Source of the DNA: Gracilaria domingensis
Taxonomy: Eukaryota > Rhodophyta > Florideophyceae > Gracilariales > Gracilariaceae
NCBI GenBank assembly: GCA_022539475.1
Contig: VCMS01000049.1
Location: 124,001 to 188,000, forward strand
Length of the DNA: 64,000 nt
Reading direction: 5' to 3'
The first letter of the stretch is position 1, and every line of letters starts with the position of its first letter. This document shows, piece after piece, positions 33,089 through 42,793 of the stretch. A program made the position numbers and the translations under genes. Under the pieces are notes generated by a model that had not been told where the DNA came from, searched no databases, and worked only from the letters and a program-made list of their open reading frames with translations.

Positions 33089-33936
33089 TCATTGGCCCTT
33101 TTTGGACTCGGATGTGTTCCCGCTCTTCGCAGTGGACTTGTATGATTTGGAGTAAAAGCGCAAAAACAATATGAGGTAAGAAAGATTGGTTGTTCCTGTG
33201 ACAAGAAGGCCGGGCAAGCCAGTACAGCCTCCCAACGCGATGTAACTCCACGTGAAAGGAATCAACGACGCAAAACTGGTAAGAAATTGAATGATTTGCG
33301 TAAGAGTGATGAGACGATTGAAAGGCATTTTCACGCCAGCAAGACTGAAGGCGAAATAAGTATACATGATCACATGAACAAAAGTATTAAACCACAACCC
33401 ATATACACCGATTGTTACACCGTACTCCAGCCATCCCCACACAGACAATAATACGCGGGAATGATGCCACACATGAAGCACGGAGAGCGGTTTGTTTCGT
33501 AGCACCAAGATGAAGGTATCGAGCAGTTCGTAAAACTTGCTGAGATAGAACAGATAAAATGTTGCAATAAACGGTGCTGGAAGGGCGGTCTGCGCGGGCG
33601 TGCACACGGTTGCTCTCCATGTCTGAGCATCTAAAACCGACAAGATGGCTCGAGAAACTTGAACATTCATGAAAGCGGATGCAACGGCCAGAATGAGATT
33701 ATGCACAATGGCCACATTTCTGACAAACGAACAGTCGCGAAGGGCGAAACTCTGCGCATGGACAACTCTCAAAAGGACAAGATACATGCAATGGCGATCA
33801 AAACCAGTCGCAAATCGGACAGAAGTGGGGCGGAGGCGGGGGAGGCAGAACCAATTAGACGCTTTACGAAGGCGAAGATAGAGGTGGTTCCGCTTGTGGC
33901 ACTTGTCCACCGAGCCTCGAAAGCGCGGTTGATCAT
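33089..33936 (-). CDS. ELO-family fatty acid elongase (ketoacyl-CoA synthase)
   Basis: A membrane elongase condensing malonyl-CoA with a long-chain acyl-CoA in the ER. The core is unmistakable: KFYELLDT, the catalytic histidine box HVWHH (coded at 33461-33475), then NTFVHVIMYTYF and several hydrophobic helices. The C-terminus is Lys/Ser-rich (KSTAKSGNTSESKKGQ). The best start is the ATG at 33936. From there the frame encodes the N-terminus and a first hydrophobic helix (RLVLIAIACILSF), then hits TGA. One added T in the T4 run at 33771-33774 joins it to the main frame and gives about 282 residues, the normal ELO length. I treat it as a real gene with a likely base error. Confidence 0.85.
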
Positions 33937-35431
33937 ATTCAGCAACAAGATGCGATGATTCGAGGCTCGAGAGGTACTAGTGGTGAGGCCCTACGCACCG
34001 CAGAGCAGCGTGTGTTTATCCGCAAAGGGGGAGGAGCTGCACGGGTGTGGATGGACATGTTGCCGATCTCCTGGCAGGAGCTTTGTCCCGCAAAATGAAA
34101 TATGATCATTCTGCATTGACGAGAAACATTAGACATCATGATTTGGTGTTAGCGACGCGGCGGGGGCAGAAGGAAAAGGTCAGGCGCGGAATGGTGCTCG
34201 GGGAGGATGGCGCGCGGCGGAATAGGTGGCGGCAGTGGATGGCGGCGGCGTTGGCGGTGGTAGGTGGAGGTAGGGGAGTGCGAGGGGTGGGGTATGCAAG
34301 GGGTGCGGAAGGGGAGACTATCGACAGCAGCACACGAAAAGGGCGCCGATAGCCAGCAGCGCCCGTGCGCGGGGGCTTTCGCGGCGCGCTAGGGGAGGGA
34401 ACTGGGTGGGGGAGGTGTTGCGCCGCTTCCTGGCGCGCGCGTCGCCGGAAATGACTTGACACCGCCTCCCATGCGCACACGACGCGGGTGTGGCTTGTGT
34501 GGCGGTGTGGCGTGCGCGTGGCCACGCGACGCTGTAAATGCGCGCAGTTCGCGAGAAAGGGCTTACGTATGAGTGCCACGCATCGCGTGGGGCACATACG
34601 CGTGGTGCCGGGCGTGAAGAAGAGAAACAGCGGCGCGACAGCAATGCTTGTTACTACTGCGCACGCGCGCGCGCACCTCAACCGCCCGTTACACTGCGAG
34701 CTGCACAACCCGCGAATCGCGCGCCGCTGCTGCGCAGATCGTTCCCCGCGCGCAGATTCAGCGCACGTTGGAGCAACCGCGCGGTTGGCGCGCTCGCCAC
34801 GTATAACGCAACAGGAGCCGTTTCCGAGCGCAGCCCGCGACACGTCCCGCATCGAGCACGTGTGCTCGCGCGGCTGCGGGCCACATCGTACACGACGCGC
34901 GGCTTGCGCCGCGCTCGCGCACGTGCGCAGCACGCGCGCGCGCACACGTGCACGGCGAGCTGCAGCCTGGAGCCCTTGCGTGGGTGGCAGGTGAAGTGCG
35001 CGCGATTGCAACCAACAGACGCGCGCGCGCCAGCGCGTGGAAGTCCGCGTAGCTGGCAGCTGCTTCGCGTCTTGGGTGCTGTGCGTCGGGCAGTTTGGAA
35101 TTTGTTGCCTTCCGCTGAGCTCATCAAGTTCTATTGGTTGCAGCTCGTAGTGGCTCCCCTTTTGGAGCGGTGTTATGCCGATGCCAAAGAGTCGATGGGA
35201 ATCTCGCCGTTCTTCTTTCGCGGCAACCACTGTCTCGTGATCCACCGCTGTGCGCACGCGGCCAGCGCTGCGCTTCCCGCCGCAGCGCTCCTCGCTCGCT
35301 TTCAGCCTTGTTAGCGCTGAGCCATCGTGAGAATCTCTGTCCAACATTTATTTGTTATCCTGCTTGCGTTTCTGCGCCTCATCATCCTCTACCCATAACA
35401 ACGCGCTGTGGTCACTCCAGCCGTTGTCCAC
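33937..35431. other. GC-rich region, no confident gene
   Basis: Alternating purine/pyrimidine GC-rich DNA with CGCG-rich runs. The 403-codon minus frame (34136-35347) has low-complexity Ala/Arg/Ser composition and competing frames on both strands, so I do not call it. A plus segment about 35040-35310 (LIKFYWLQLVVAPLLERC) is protein-like but unrecognised. Confidence 0.4.
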
Positions 35432-35551
35432 CGCTCATACGAAAGCAGCATCTCTACGTCGTCCGCCGTTAGTAACGGCGGACGACGTGGAGATGCTGCT
35501 TTGTATGAGCGCCGGAAGCTGCTGACGGTAGTACCGTCAGCAGCTTTCCGG
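35432..35551. repeat. Two adjacent near-perfect foldbacks
   Basis: 35432-35511 is an 80-bp inverted repeat with two 40-base arms, almost no loop and only a couple of mismatches. Directly abutting it, 35512-35551 is a second inverted repeat with arms of about 20 bases. Together they would form two tandem hairpins in RNA or a cruciform in DNA. No coding function. Possible identities: miniature foldback element, small-RNA precursor, or cloning/assembly artefact. Confidence 0.85.
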
Positions 35552-35879
35552 AGTCACCATCACCACCTTGCTTCCTCCGCAACGCTTGACGCACATTGTG
35601 CTGCTCGATGCCACGCATTCTAACTTGGGCTCACCCGCGCCCAGCTTGCACCTTTCGGAGCTTGCACCGGGCTCCTCGATGTCTTAAACTCGCCACCTTG
35701 GCGCCTAGTCAGTTGGCACGCGCAAAAGTCGTCTGGTTTGCTTGAATCGCTTTGTCCAGCTAAAGTGTTGTGCTTCTTAGCGCCGTCATCACTTTTGATG
35801 TCGTCCTTGTCGTTCGAGTGCGGCACACAACCAGGGCGTTTCTCCCACGTCTCATTGCGCAGCCCATCATTGTGCTTCT

Positions 35880-36470
35880 CTCAATTCAATGCAAGCACAG
35901 CCCAGCATTGTAGTTCTCCCAACTAGACGTAGTCATAGCCCACATCGTATTCTTCCAAATCACATGTAGGCGCAGCCCAGCATTTTGATCTCCCCATCTA
36001 GACACAGGCACAGCCTAGTATCATTGTCTCCATTCATGAAATCCAAACCACCATGTGCTTGGCACAGCCAAGCATATGGTATTTTCGATTTCTCAGCCAC
36101 TGCAACAGGCGCAGCCCGTCGCAACAACATTTCCGACCTCAACGAACCACAGTATAACGCACTCATACGTACTAGACGTAGGCGCAGCCCAACATCATAG
36201 TCCTCCTAACTAAATGTAGGCACAGCCCAGCATTGTAGCCTTCCCAACTAGACGTAGTCACAGCCCACATCGTAGTCTTCCAAATCACATGTAGGCACAG
36301 CCCAGCATTGTGATCTTCCCAACTAGACACAGGCACAGCCTAGCATCGTAGTTCTCATCAACGAAATCTGAAGCACCATCTGCTTAGCCCAGCCAAGCAT
36401 GTGGTAGCTCAGATTTCTCAGCCACTGCGACAGACGAAGTCCACCGCGACAACATTTCCATAAGGAACCC
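35880..36470. repeat. Degenerate repeat field with 325-bp duplication
   Basis: A motif like AGGCACAGCCCAGCAT recurs every 35-65 bases. A larger unit beginning CTAGACGTAGTCA occurs at 35923 and again at 36248, an offset of 325 bases, with clear similarity to about 36160 and 36470. No gene. Confidence 0.65.
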
Positions 36471-37225
36471 ACCAGCAGATCTGTTAGTAGATCAGCTAGT
36501 AGCTGCAGCCGATTTAAGGGTGGACGTTGGAGGCCCTGCGCAGTGCAAGCAGCGGCGGCGCCGGCGGCGGCCATGCTGGCGGCTTCTGGTGTATGGGAAC
36601 GGTTTTGGTAATTATTTTCCGGAGCAAAACATACAAGCTATTTCTTTGAAACGGAAGTCAACAAATTTTCTCACGTGATGAAAACCTAATTTTTACGTCT
36701 CGTCAAAATCAATCTACGGCCTTAAATTTTCAATCCTGGCCGCGTTCTCTACTCGCGCCCTGCCTGGCTTCGCCCGCGCTCTCTTCCCGCACTACAGTAC
36801 TATGCGACCGCTTCGTCCACCGCTCGCCCGACAGAGTGCGGGCCAGCACTCTGTCATCTCTAGCTAGCAAGCGTGGACGAAGAGCTAGCAATTCGTCCAC
36901 GCCTACTCGGTGTTTAGAGAATCTAAAACGTTTCGCCTGTTTCTGGCACTTAGCAATCGAGCATCGTATGCTACCACTTCCAGCTGCGGGGGAATATTGT
37001 GATGCTCGATGCGCTCACCAACAAGAGTGCTGCTTTTTCATTAAGTCGGAATTGAATGGAACTTCAGTTTAAGTTACTTCACTGCGTTTATTGCTACCAT
37101 CAAAAGCCAGGAAGATTTTCGAAGCTTACAATTCCATAGACGTCTACGATGCGTCAAGAGCTTTTTAAAGTTCCAAATAATACTAAGTATCCCCAAAAAT
37201 GTCCTTCAGATACAAGTTTGACTTT
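36471..37225. other. No gene seen
   Basis: Non-coding. It contains a short hairpin with arms CGTGGACGAA (36872-36881) and TTCGTCCACG (36892-36901). Confidence 0.45.
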
Positions 37226-38446
37226 TCATTCGCCCCAAACTTCTTTTTCAAATTCTTGAAAGGCCTTAGGATCGTTAACCCAGTTTGCGCTCTTAGAAAT
37301 ACTTTGAGCGTGTTGTATCATGTGCGATAAACTATTAAAACGCGGCAACTCTTGTGGCGCATCATTATTGTACGCAGCACAATAGTTCCAATAAGCATTA
37401 GGTCCAACCATTCCAATTTTTCGCATGATGAACTCATCCATATACCCTAGAGATCTATGCAATTGAACGCATCCTCGTTTTAAGGAATGCCCTGTATAAC
37501 TGTTCGCGTCCGCATTTCCAATCCCAATAGAACGCAATCGTTCTCGCATAAAGCCTACAAACTTATTGGTAGTTAATGCTCGATCAAACACTAAACGATC
37601 TCCCGCTTTAGTTTGCACTACGTCAGGAAAAAGCGCACCGTCCGCATTTCCCCTCACACTGATCCATGAATACAATGCAACATAGGGGTCCATGTAGACA
37701 GAGTGACATAAGGCTGTGTTTCCGTCCCAGTCAGATATTTGATAAACACGTTCAACGGTAGAGTTCTTTATGGAACAAGATAATGTTAGTGTTGCTGATT
37801 GTCTTCCAATTGATACATGACTCATTTCCAGCTTAGTGATTTCATCATACCTTAGTCCAAGAAACAGTCCTAGGACGAATATTGAATGCAGTACGACGTC
37901 CATAAGCTTCACTTCCTTAGATCCAAACCAATATTTCTCTGCGTGGTCGCATACAATTTCTGCGGTGATTGGTCTTGCGCGTGTTTTCACTCCTCCATAC
38001 TTCGCAAGATTAACCCTATACGCTCTTCGAAACTCCTCAAAGTCTGGGTTCTTTGTAAGTGGATTACCCTGAATAACATCTTTTGATTGGTCACAAAACC
38101 ATGGTCCCCGGTGCCCGTGTTTTTCGTACATGAGGCGTAGACCTTGGACATAACCCCCAAACGTATCGATCTTCATAGCCGTTTTAGTGTTGTATCTGCA
38201 GTGATCTACTAAAAAATTCATTACCAGGGTAGGAGAGTCAGCAGAAATTCTGTGCGGGTCGCTCTCATCATGTTCCTTTGCGAACCGCATAAACAAGCGT
38301 TGCGATCTTTCCATATTAGCCAAAGTTGAATCGCTATAGGACTTGTTAACAATATCCGTTATAGATCGCAGTCCTTTAGAAGTCTTGCAACGGCTGTTGG
38401 TATCTGTTGGTTTTGCGGCATCTGGATGAACATTCTGCTTTTTCAT
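37226..38446 (-). CDS. Crypton-like tyrosine recombinase
   Basis: 406 residues from an ATG at 38446, uninterrupted. The N-terminal half is helical, as in the core-binding domain of tyrosine recombinases. The catalytic domain has the first Arg in GLFLGLRYDE (R199), the H-x-x-R box as GHSLKRG (H320, R324), and a tyrosine nucleophile in NAYWNYCAAY (Y352 or Y355). Such eukaryotic recombinases occur in Cryptons and DIRS/Ngaro retroelements. With no reverse transcriptase nearby, a Crypton is the better fit. Known Cryptons often carry a C-terminal GCR1_C DNA-binding domain; here the protein ends without one, but a GCR1_C-like gene lies divergently 361 bases away. It would excise and integrate circular DNA without target duplication by cleavage at short core sites. 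Confidence 0.8.
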   Translation of the reverse strand: MKKQNVHPDAAKPTDTNSRCKTSKGLRSITDIVNKSYSDSTLANMERSQRLFMRFAKEHDESDPHRISADSPTLVMNFLVDHCRYNTKTAMKIDTFGGYVQGLRLMYEKHGHRGPWFCDQSKDVIQGNPLTKNPDFEEFRRAYRVNLAKYGGVKTRARPITAEIVCDHAEKYWFGSKEVKLMDVVLHSIFVLGLFLGLRYDEITKLEMSHVSIGRQSATLTLSCSIKNSTVERVYQISDWDGNTALCHSVYMDPYVALYSWISVRGNADGALFPDVVQTKAGDRLVFDRALTTNKFVGFMRERLRSIGIGNADANSYTGHSLKRGCVQLHRSLGYMDEFIMRKIGMVGPNAYWNYCAAYNNDAPQELPRFNSLSHMIQHAQSISKSANWVNDPKAFQEFEKEVWGE

Positions 38447-38807
38447 GCTTCACAGAATGCAAATGTTTGCTTGTACTTTCGGTCTAAAGAACAATTACTT
38501 GTCTCGAGATCTTGACGACGACAGTGCTGATTTGAAACAAGTGTAGTTCATCGTAAACGTTATCATGTAGACAACTGATGCAAACACTGTGAGCATGAGG
38601 AAATCTGTGACAGGTTTACACGGATACACGTTTTACGCTATTGTATATTTTTGGTTGCTAACGTTGGGTTCATGAACTGCTTGGGAGATTTCTGGAGAGC
38701 CCGGAGGCAAGATACGTTGTTCTCGACGTTCATTTCTCCTAGTAACCTTTCCTTTCTTCTCTGTTCTCTTACGATAAACATTTATAAACGTGGTATACTC
38801 AAGCGAT
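38447..38807. promoter_or_regulatory. Shared intergenic region of divergent pair
   Basis: 361 bases between the recombinase start (minus) and the DNA-binding protein start (plus). AT-rich with no other gene. Both promoters must lie here or overlap, which suggests co-regulation of the two genes. Confidence 0.4.
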
Positions 38808-39671
38808 ATGGAACGAAAAGGACCGATTCGGCCCAAACAGGGCGGAGGAACAGGGGTTGGGTTCAAAATGCCACCACAGATATATCTTGACGAACCAAGG
38901 AAGTTTCCGCTTATTCTTTCTGACATCAAGCGCTTTCTGGAACACGCAAAGAGCCAAGCAGAACTGCTCTTAATTGAATCCACTGGATGCCAAAGAAGTG
39001 CTGTGCAGAATAAGCTAGATCATCTCAATGTCGTAGAAGAATCTCTGCAGTGGAGAATATTTGTCTTAAGTCAACGAAAAAACAGTGATCTAAACTGGAA
39101 TACAACGGCGATAAGCGGCTGTACCAGAATTCAGAATATGTCAAGAACTCAGCTTCTAAAGACATCGATGCACCAGAGGCGTGATATGGTTCTTAGTACA
39201 GAATCGTTTTACAATGTGCAAGGGGCCTCACATGTGATGAAGACAATTGACAAGCGTATCTCTTCACCGAGTCCTAATGCAGCAGTTTGCGCTCTTCGTA
39301 TGCCGATTACGCAGTTTATTCCGGGTCTGCCAAAGCAAATTGAAGAAGTTGTTCAGTTATGGCGGAGGGGTGATAAGAAACGGTTCTACCCGGTGTATCT
39401 TTTTGACACTGTTCTACAGCGCAAGAAGCTAATTCATGGTTATACAGATTGCCGCTGGAGAGAATCTGGGCAGAAGTCTGCATATTACAAGTTCAAGAAG
39501 CTTGTAACCATAGTTTCTGAAGCCCATGGAGACCTTCCAATCTTCGATGTTAACAATCGAAACTGGAATGAAGCTGTTTTGCTGTTCCACGCGAAGCACG
39601 ATAGAGAAAAGCCACTTCCGCTCAGCGCTTTCTTTATGAAAAAAGTATATCAAGGTTCTCACTCAAAGTGA
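38808..39671 (+). CDS. GCR1_C-like DNA-binding protein beside the recombinase
   Basis: 287 residues from the ATG at 38808. The N-terminal half is helical and charged without a known domain. Residues about 190-270 resemble the GCR1_C DNA-binding domain: a helix starting QIEEVVQLWRRG, the W-R pair in CRWRESGQKSAYYKFKKLV, then a second helix. In fungal and other Cryptons this domain is fused to, or travels with, the tyrosine recombinase and is thought to bind element DNA. Here it is a separate, divergently transcribed gene. The frame is clean and about the same age as its partner. The domain call rests on pattern only. Confidence 0.55.
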   Translation: MERKGPIRPKQGGGTGVGFKMPPQIYLDEPRKFPLILSDIKRFLEHAKSQAELLLIESTGCQRSAVQNKLDHLNVVEESLQWRIFVLSQRKNSDLNWNTTAISGCTRIQNMSRTQLLKTSMHQRRDMVLSTESFYNVQGASHVMKTIDKRISSPSPNAAVCALRMPITQFIPGLPKQIEEVVQLWRRGDKKRFYPVYLFDTVLQRKKLIHGYTDCRWRESGQKSAYYKFKKLVTIVSEAHGDLPIFDVNNRNWNEAVLLFHAKHDREKPLPLSAFFMKKVYQGSHSK

Positions 39672-39820
39672 GTATACTCCGTACATTTTCTGAGTATACG
39701 TTTTGCTTTGATCTTAGTAAATGTTTAGAACACAAGAGTCTGTTCGTATAAATGTCAAGATCATAACAGTCGCCTTGAGTTGCGTTGCGTGCGGGGTCCA
39801 GGCGATGGTGTACATCCCAA

Positions 39821-40436
39821 GAATGCAGCTTTATATGGCACAGCCATATCCCGAGCGGCTGCACAGAGTGTAATCACTTGGGAACATCCCACGATTGCAC
39901 TCATGTCCGCGGCACAGCCGTGGTAGCAGCTGCCCGGGAATGATGATAAAGCTGCATTCTTGTGCACAGCCCAGGAATGCAGCTTTATATGGCACAGCCA
40001 TATCCCGAGCGGCTGCACAGAGTGTAATCACTTGGGAACATCCCACGATTGCACTCATGTCCGCGGCACAGCCGTAGCAGCAGCTGCCCGGGAATGATGA
40101 TAAAGCTGCATTCTTGTGCACAGCCCAGGAATGCAGCTTTATATGGCACAGCCATATCCCGAGCGGCTGCACAGAGTGTAATCACTTGGGAACATCCCAC
40201 GATTGCACTCATGTCCGCGGCACAGCCGTGGCAGCAGCTGCCCGGGAATGATGATAAAGCTGCATTCTTGTGCACAGCCCAAGAATGCAGCTTTATATAG
40301 CACAGACATATACCGAGCGGCTACACAGGGTGCAATCACTTGGGAACATCTCACGATTGCACTCATGTTCGCTGCACAGCCGTGGCAGCAGCTGACCGCG
40401 AATGATTGTGAAGCTTCGTTCTTTTGCAGAGTGTAA
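39821..40436. repeat. 154-bp tandem repeat, four units
   Basis: Units begin at 39821, 39975, 40129 and 40283 (GAATGCAGCTTTATAT), spaced exactly 154 bases. The first three are nearly identical; the fourth is clearly diverged. Each unit starts with GAATGCAGCTTTA and ends near its perfect inverse TAAAGCTGCATTC, so each can fold. It begins about 150 bases downstream of the GCR1_C-like gene. No coding capacity is evident. Confidence 0.9.
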
Positions 40437-41061
40437 GAATGTCGTTTTACAATGCAGAACAGTTTCCTTTGAAATAGGAAGGCGTTTAAGCAGAAGAAAT
40501 GGTTTAAGTAACACATGTTGAACTTAGTGATGAACAGAATAGGAATGTCGATAAAATGCTCTTTACAATTGTGTTTTAATGATGTACAAAGAATTAAACT
40601 GAGTTTAAAAATCTTTGGAGGTTATGGCAAAGGCAATGTGATTCTTATATAAGTGCAGAGAGTATTGGAAATGTTAAAGATTGACTTTGTAGCTTGAATC
40701 GCATATTACAGATTTTGTATAAGTTTACTCGCCGAGAATTAGCAGGTGAAAAACGTGAGTAGTGTTGCACTGTATATGTGGGTACAGATAAGGGTACAGG
40801 ACTTTGGTTGGTGTTTTGATTTGACATTTATATTCAAAACTGTACCCAGATCTGAACCTATCTGAGGAAGAGGTCGTTATAAGACTACGGGCAAACAGGT
40901 GATAACGTGAACTAACCGGTACCGTCGGTACCAGTAATTCAGCTGTGTACGTACATACAGAGCTGAAATGCACGGGGTGACTCGTGTAACAAAGTAGGAC
41001 GGAAATATAAACAAAGTTTTTAATTTTTGCATTTTTTGGGATTTTAGTAGCCTTTGTAGAC
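40437..41061. other. AT-rich, no gene seen
   Basis: Short frames only; no recognisable motif or repeat. Confidence 0.5.
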
Positions 41062-41182
41062 TTGATGTCCGTTCTGTGCCCTTGTAAGACAAGGGGCGTG
41101 ACGAAAGAATTGTAGGCCGCGAAGCGGCCTACAAACCTTTCGTCACGCCCCTTGTCTTACAAGGGCACAGAACGGACATCAA
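41062..41182. repeat. 121-bp foldback with about 55-bp arms
   Basis: A nearly perfect inverted repeat from TTGATGTCCG to CGGACATCAA. The arms carry CCCTTGTAAGACAAGGGGCG and its complement, plus an inner stem TTGTAGGCCGC/GCGGCCTACAA with a GAA loop. Only two or three bases in each arm are unpaired. It would form a long hairpin RNA or a cruciform. It resembles a miniature foldback transposon or a small-RNA precursor. I did not find a clear target duplication. Confidence 0.85.
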
Positions 41183-41719
41183 TATACCATTGAGGCAATG
41201 TGACAATGTAAGTTACAACAGTTCTGACGTTACGAAATACGAAAATGTGCACAATACATTAAACGTCCAAAAGGACAATGACCTTGACAATCCCATTAAT
41301 TTTATGTTAATGATAACTACAAAGTTATCACAAGATTACATCAAAGTTATCATGTTATGTTGTGGTGATAAGTTGGATAACACCGATGTCTCGGGGCCCG
41401 AGCTTCGGGGTTAGAAGAGGAGACAGTCTTAGATACTTCACTTACTTGTTAATCTGGTGAAGTTCTTTCATGAGCTCCACAATTTTAGGTCCTTACATGA
41501 ACCAAATTTAAAGCTCGTTAATTACAAAACTGAAAATTTTGCGCTTTTCTTGCAAACTTAACATGGTGAGACTTTAAATTTCTTTTACTCCGCACTTTAA
41601 ATTTATTACTGTACACAAACAAAACAGTCTCATAGACATATTCTAGCTTCATTTGAAGTTTAAACCGGAATAGAGTTCCACCCTCCATGTTCAAACGAAG
41701 TTGACATTAGTTATCAAAC
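41183..41719. other. AT-rich, no gene; ends with target duplication
   Basis: No gene seen. The last nine bases, TTATCAAAC at 41711-41719, are the left target-site duplication of the Mutator-like element. Confidence 0.6.
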
Positions 41720-41993
41720 GGGCAGGGGAGAATCTACAGCATGTGAGGCAAGTGTCCAAACGCTGCAGAATCCTCACACCACAGAGGGGTGATCCTCGCG
41801 AACCGTTTCCGTAAGGATCTGTCCAATGGCATCAATACAAGTAAAAAATCCTTATAAACGACCGCTCCAATTGGTCAGATCCTTACGGAAACGGCGCAAC
41901 CGCTCGAACCGCTCCGCACATCACGGCATAGCGTCAGCAATGCCGAGACGTATCTGACGCTGTCAGAACAGCCGACATGTCGGTGCCGCTAAC
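41720..41993 (+). repeat. Left TIR of Mutator-like element
   Basis: 274 bp, inverted copy of 47988-48261. Inside it, 41803-41821 and 41876-41894 are a perfect 19-bp inverted repeat (CCGTTTCCGTAAGGATCTG) flanking a TATA-like CCTTATAAACG, so each TIR can itself fold into a hairpin. Confidence 0.95.
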
Positions 41994-42260
41994 CTCGTCG
42001 GAACCAACTGGTCTTGTGAAATAAGATTTGCAAACACGATTTCAAACTTTGGAAAGCGCGCCATTCTTGGGCCATCCAATTATCAGTAGAGTGCTTTTTA
42101 AATTCTATGACAAGCACTTCCGCGGCAATCTCGCAGTTTTATATCGTTCGTCTTCTGCGATAGAACTGAAACTAGCGCAGTGATCTCTCCAGCGCAGTGC
42201 GCAGCAGCTCCAGAAAGCTAACCACCGCAACCCGCACAGAACACACTCTGCTAAATGCGG

Positions 42261-42623
42261 GTGTTTCATGCGGCGGGGGACAAGACAGACGAGACCAACT
42301 GGATGCAACTGCCGAAGGTTGTGTACAACTCGGTGGACGTGGTGAAAAGGCGACTGTAGTGCGGCACCGCGCACAGCGGCTGCACTGCGTTAGAGCTCGA
42401 CGGCTTTTTCTGCTGCCTGGCCGTGGTGAGGCGGAAGTGCGTGTTCGGCAGCGTGAGCAAGTCGGCGCACAAGGTGCTGGTGGTAATGCGCGACGGGCAC
42501 AACGTCTCCGACGCGAAGGTGCGCGCCATGCTGACGCATGTGATTGAGGCGATGGTGCGCGTGCTGCTCAACTCTCTGCTGTCGTCGAATCATCAGTTTT
42601 CTATCGGTTTTCTTCTGGGATAG
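42261..42623 (+). pseudogene. Captured TRAPPC2L-like fragment inside the Mutator element
   Basis: A plus frame, opposite to the transposon genes and GC-richer than them, reads PKVVYNSVDVVKRRL, an in-frame TAG at 42357, and then LAVVRRKCVFGSVSKSAHKV, LVVMRDGHNVSDAKVRAML and a helix to the stop at 42623. This matches the order of TRAPPC2L (Tca17): the SLDVVEEK block, the Y-K-V-Y-G-Y-V-T-N strand, then K-F-V-V-V-D and R-D-N-E-I-R-x-M-F. It lacks the N-terminal strand. Together with its position between the TIR and the transposase, it looks like gene capture of the Pack-MULE type. It is distinct from the TRAPPC8 region elsewhere in the window. Confidence 0.5.
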
Positions 42624-42793
42624 AAGTGAAACTCACTTTGGTCATCTGCTCACTTTTGTCCACAACCACATGTTCTAACACCTCTTCTGTTTCTCTTACT
42701 ATTACTTGTACGTATAAGATACTATTTCGTTTCCATATTCTACGATATTGAAGCTAACCGAACTGCACTTGCGGACATAAATCATGTGTTGGT

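Noticed and set aside
34136-35347. 403-codon minus frame in GC-rich DNA
   Set aside because: Composition is Ala/Arg/Ser low complexity, and frames of similar length exist on both strands in other phases, as expected in GC-rich DNA with few stop codons.
39821-40436. CRISPR-like array
   Set aside because: Units are 154 bp with no unique spacers; this is a plain tandem repeat in eukaryotic DNA.
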